Source: Caulobacter vibrioides
GTDB taxonomy: Bacteria; Pseudomonadota; Alphaproteobacteria; Caulobacterales; Caulobacteraceae
Reading direction: 5' to 3'
Assembly (NCBI RefSeq): GCF_002310375.3
Contig: NZ_CP023315.3
Span: forward strand, 868,001-932,000
Length of the DNA stretch: 64,000 nt
The notes under the pieces are model-generated. The model had not been told where the DNA came from, made no database searches, and was given only the letters and a program-made list of their open reading frames with translations. The position numbers and the translations under genes are program-made. Below, one piece after another: positions 61,755 through 64,000 of the stretch; the first letter of the stretch is position 1; each line of letters begins with the position of its first letter.

Positions 61755-62776
61755 TGGCTATGAAAGTCGCCGTCAACGACATCAAGAACCTCTCGGGGCC
61801 CGAAAAGGCCGCGATCGTTCTGCTCGCCCTGGGCGAGGAGCACACCAAGATCTGGGAAGCCCTGGACGACGAGGAGATCAAGGAAGTCTCCCAGGCCATG
61901 GCGGGCCTGGGCACCGTCTCGGCCTCGGTCGTGGAAGACCTGCTGGTCGAGTTCGTGTCGGGCATGAGCTCCACCGGCGCGATCATGGGCTCGTACGAAC
62001 AGACCCAGCGCCTGCTGGCCTCGTTCATGCCGGCCGACAAGGTCGACGCCCTGATGGAAGAAATCCGCGGTCCTGCGGGTCGAACCATGTGGGACAAGCT
62101 GGGCAACGTGAACGAAGCGGTGCTCGCCAACTATCTGAAGAACGAATACCCGCAGACCGTCGCCGTCGTCCTGTCCAAGGTGAAGAGCGACCACGCCGCG
62201 CGTGTGCTGGCCTGCCTGCCCGAAGACTTCGCTCTGGAATGCGTCACCCGCATGCTGCGCATGGAGCCGGTGCAGCGCGAAATCCTCGACAAGATCGAGA
62301 TGACGCTGCGCACTGAGTTCATGTCGAACCTGGCGCGGACGTCCAAGCGCGACAGCCACGAGATGATGGCCGAGATCTTCAACAACTTCGACCGTCAGAC
62401 CGAGGCCCGCTTCATCGCCGCCCTGGAAGAGCGCAACCGCGAAGCCGCCGAGCGCATCCGCGCCCTGATGTTCGTGTTCGAGGACCTGTCGAAGCTGGAC
62501 CCGGGCGGCATCCAGACCCTGCTGCGCGGCACGCCCAAGGAACAGCTGGCCCTGGCCCTCAAGGGCGCCTCGGACAAGCTGCGCGACATGTTCTTCTCCA
62601 ACATGTCCGAGCGCGCGGCCAAGATCATGCGCGAGGACATGGACAGCATGGGCCCCGTGCGCCTGAAGGACGTCGACGCCGCTCAGGTGGGCATGGTGCA
62701 GGTGGCCAAGGATCTCGCCGCCAAGGGCGAGATCATGCTGGCCGGCTCGGGCGCCGACGACGAGCTGATCTACTGA
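61754..62776 (+). CDS. fliG: Flagellar motor switch protein FliG
   Basis: A 340-residue rotor protein that couples ion flow to rotation. It has N, middle and C domains; the middle E-H-P-Q-T-V-type motif appears as [11 protein letters not shown]. The C-terminal charged torque helix is around [21 protein letters not shown]. The start overlaps the fliF stop by one base (TGATG), so both are made in balance. Confidence 0.96.
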   Translation: MAMKVAVNDIKNLSGPEKAAIVLLALGEEHTKIWEALDDEEIKEVSQAMAGLGTVSASVVEDLLVEFVSGMSSTGAIMGSYEQTQRLLASFMPADKVDALMEEIRGPAGRTMWDKLGNVNEAVLANYLKNEYPQTVAVVLSKVKSDHAARVLACLPEDFALECVTRMLRMEPVQREILDKIEMTLRTEFMSNLARTSKRDSHEMMAEIFNNFDRQTEARFIAALEERNREAAERIRALMFVFEDLSKLDPGGIQTLLRGTPKEQLALALKGASDKLRDMFFSNMSERAAKIMREDMDSMGPVRLKDVDAAQVGMVQVAKDLAAKGEIMLAGSGADDELIY

Positions 62777-62786
62777 GGGGCATGCG

Positions 62787-63425
62787 ATGACCGACACCCC
62801 TCACCGCAAGTTCGCTTTCGACACCGTCTTCGACGACCACGGGGGCGTGGCCTACACCGCGCCGCGCGTGAAGAAGAGCTTCACGCCCGAGGAGGTCGAG
62901 GCCGTCAAGGCGCAGGCCTACGCCGAGGGCGAGCGCTCGGCCCTGGTCCGCACCGAGCAGGAGGCCGCCCACGCCCTGGCCGAGGTGGCCCAGGCCGTGC
63001 AGCAGGCGTTCGAGACCCTGGCCCACGTGGCCCACGAGCACCGCGAAGGCTCGGCGATGCTGGCCCTGGCCTGTGGTCGCAAGATCGCCGACGCGGCCCT
63101 GACCCATTTCCCCGAGGCCCCGGTCACCGCGGCGCTGGAGGCCCTGGCCCGCGAGGTCGAGGCCCAGCCCCGGATCTTCGTGCGCGTCTCGCCCGAGCTT
63201 GAGGAGCGCACCCAGCAGGCGCTGGAGACCGTCGCCGCGCAGATCGGCTTCCAGGGCCAGATCGTCGCGCGCGCCGACGGCGCCATGGCCCCGGCGGCCT
63301 TCACTTTCGACTGGGGCGATGGCCGCGCGGCCTTCGACCCCGACGGCGCCGCCCAGCGCGTCGCCGAGGCGCTGGAGGCGGCGATCGCCGCCGAAGGCCT
63401 CCACGCCGAACCCCTGTTTACCTAG
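62787..63425 (+). CDS. flbE: FliH-like export regulator FlbE
   Basis: A 212-residue cytoplasmic protein in the place of FliH. It has a long acidic helix ([17 protein letters not shown], about 35-85) typical of FliH stalks. A globular C-terminal part follows, with [10 protein letters not shown] and the terminal [10 protein letters not shown]. FlbE is needed for flagellar assembly and, in Caulobacter, for correct timing of cell-cycle gene expression. It sits between fliG and fliN, as in C. crescentus. Confidence 0.9.
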   Translation: MTDTPHRKFAFDTVFDDHGGVAYTAPRVKKSFTPEEVEAVKAQAYAEGERSALVRTEQEAAHALAEVAQAVQQAFETLAHVAHEHREGSAMLALACGRKIADAALTHFPEAPVTAALEALAREVEAQPRIFVRVSPELEERTQQALETVAAQIGFQGQIVARADGAMAPAAFTFDWGDGRAAFDPDGAAQRVAEALEAAIAAEGLHAEPLFT

Positions 63426-63440
63426 GAAGGCTGACGAACG

Positions 63441-63773
63441 ATGGCCGAAGACAATCTCCCGCTCGACGAATTCGGAGGCGCCATGCTGGCCTCCGAGGCT
63501 CCGATCGAGATCAGCGACAAGACCGCTGCGGACCTGGCGCCGGTCTTCGACGTTCCGGTCAACATCTCGGCCGTGCTGGGCCGCGCCCACATGTCCGTCG
63601 CGCAGCTGCTGCAGCTGGGCCAGGGCTCGATCCTGGAGCTGGACCGCAAGGTCGGCGAGGCGATCGACATCTACGTCAATAACCGCCTGGTCGCCCGGGG
63701 CGAGGTCGTCGTCGTCGACGAGCGCCTGGGCGTGACCATGACGGAAATCATCAAGGACGGCGACCAGGGCTAA
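63441..63773 (+). CDS. fliN: Flagellar motor switch protein FliN
   Basis: A 110-residue C-ring protein with the SpoA/FliN-FliM domain: N-I-S-A-V-L-G-R-A-H-M-S-V-A-Q-L-L-Q-L and D-I-Y-V-N-N-R-L-V-A-R-G-E-V-V-V. It forms the base of the switch with FliG and FliM. GGAAGG sits before the start. Part of the fliF operon. Confidence 0.95.
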   Translation: MAEDNLPLDEFGGAMLASEAPIEISDKTAADLAPVFDVPVNISAVLGRAHMSVAQLLQLGQGSILELDRKVGEAIDIYVNNRLVARGEVVVVDERLGVTMTEIIKDGDQG

Positions 63774-63806
63774 GGCCCGGTGGTCGTTCGAGAGGGAGAG
63801 TAAGAG

Positions 63807-64000
63807 ATGCGGCTTCTGGTCGTCGGAAAACTGAACGGGCAGCTCTCGGTCGCCGTGAAGATGGCGATGAGCGCGGGCGCGAAGGTCTCGCACGTCGAAA
63901 CGACGGAGCAGGCGACCAACGCGTTGCGGGCGGGGCAGGGCGCGGACCTTCTGATGGTCGACTACGCGCTCGACATCGCCGGTCTGATCGCCGCCAACGA
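63807..64000 (+). CDS. flbD: Flagellar transcription regulator FlbD, N-terminal part (cut by window edge)
   Basis: Only the first 64 codons are present, running off the right edge. The protein begins M-R-L-L-V-V-G-K-L-N-G-Q-L-S and has the receiver-like stretch D-L-L-M-V-D-Y-A-L-D-I-A-G, as in Caulobacter FlbD. FlbD is an NtrC-type sigma54 activator that binds ftr sites, activating hook and filament genes and repressing fliF. AGAGGGAGAG precedes the ATG. The AAA+ and DNA-binding domains are outside the window. Confidence 0.92.
   Translation, partial: MRLLVVGKLNGQLSVAVKMAMSAGAKVSHVETTEQATNALRAGQGADLLMVDYALDIAGLIAAN

Overview
The window looks like a Caulobacter chromosome (Alphaproteobacteria, C. 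vibrioides/segnis group). The evidence is the flagellar block flgL-flgK / fliK-flgD-flgE / sciP / fliF-fliG-flbE-fliN-flbD. The CtrA inhibitor SciP, the FliH-like FlbE and the regulator FlbD occur together in this order in Caulobacter. GC content and third-position GC are high throughout the core genes, and two GGDEF-EAL proteins are present. The species assignment is inference; no database was searched.

Bases 1 to about 13,815 are accessory DNA. A large serine recombinase runs off the left edge. Next to it lie small hypothetical genes, an XRE repressor, a DUF3644 (HEPN-like) protein, a lipoprotein, and a mobilisation remnant (DUF2840 protein, ribbon-helix-helix protein, DUF3363 relaxase) with no coupling protein or type IV secretion genes. 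The island ends with a three-gene cluster (7985-13814): an unrecognised 203-aa protein, a 1506-aa STAND-type NTPase with a probable N-terminal PD-(D/E)xK nuclease domain, and a small protein with a HEPN-like RxxxxH motif. This is the best candidate in the window for an undescribed anti-phage system. Gene-free stretches of the island contain clusters of stem-loops.

From 13,815 to about 35,400 the core chromosome resumes. It carries prfA and an RluF-type pseudouridine synthase, then a run of mostly exported or regulatory genes: GGDEF-EAL protein, alpha/beta hydrolase, a LysE exporter divergent from a MocR regulator, an exported phosphatase, an EEP-family enzyme, a serine hydrolase, a DUF3108 protein, GNAT, MOSC and parDE. 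After these come prmC, a DUF4167 protein, an M48 lipoprotein and clpB. The order prfA-prmC-DUF4167-clpB is often contiguous in alphaproteobacteria; here about 12 kb separates prfA from prmC.

From 35,400 to 51,450 the main features are a class A beta-lactamase divergent from an AmpR-type LysR regulator, an OmpA-like lipoprotein, the riboflavin operon ribD-ribE-ribBA-ribH, an M28 peptidase, a thiolase, an HxlR regulator, a second GGDEF-EAL protein, mnmA, and a cryptochrome/photolyase relative whose two domains appear in reversed order.

From 51,492 to the right edge lies the flagellar locus. Hook-associated genes (flgL, flgK) are divergent from the hook operon (fliK, flgD, flgE), with sigma54-type promoters and FlbD-type ftr palindromes between them. 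sciP and the class II operon starting at fliF follow, and flbD runs off the right edge. Intergenic spaces in the core are rich in palindromic repeats of at least three families.
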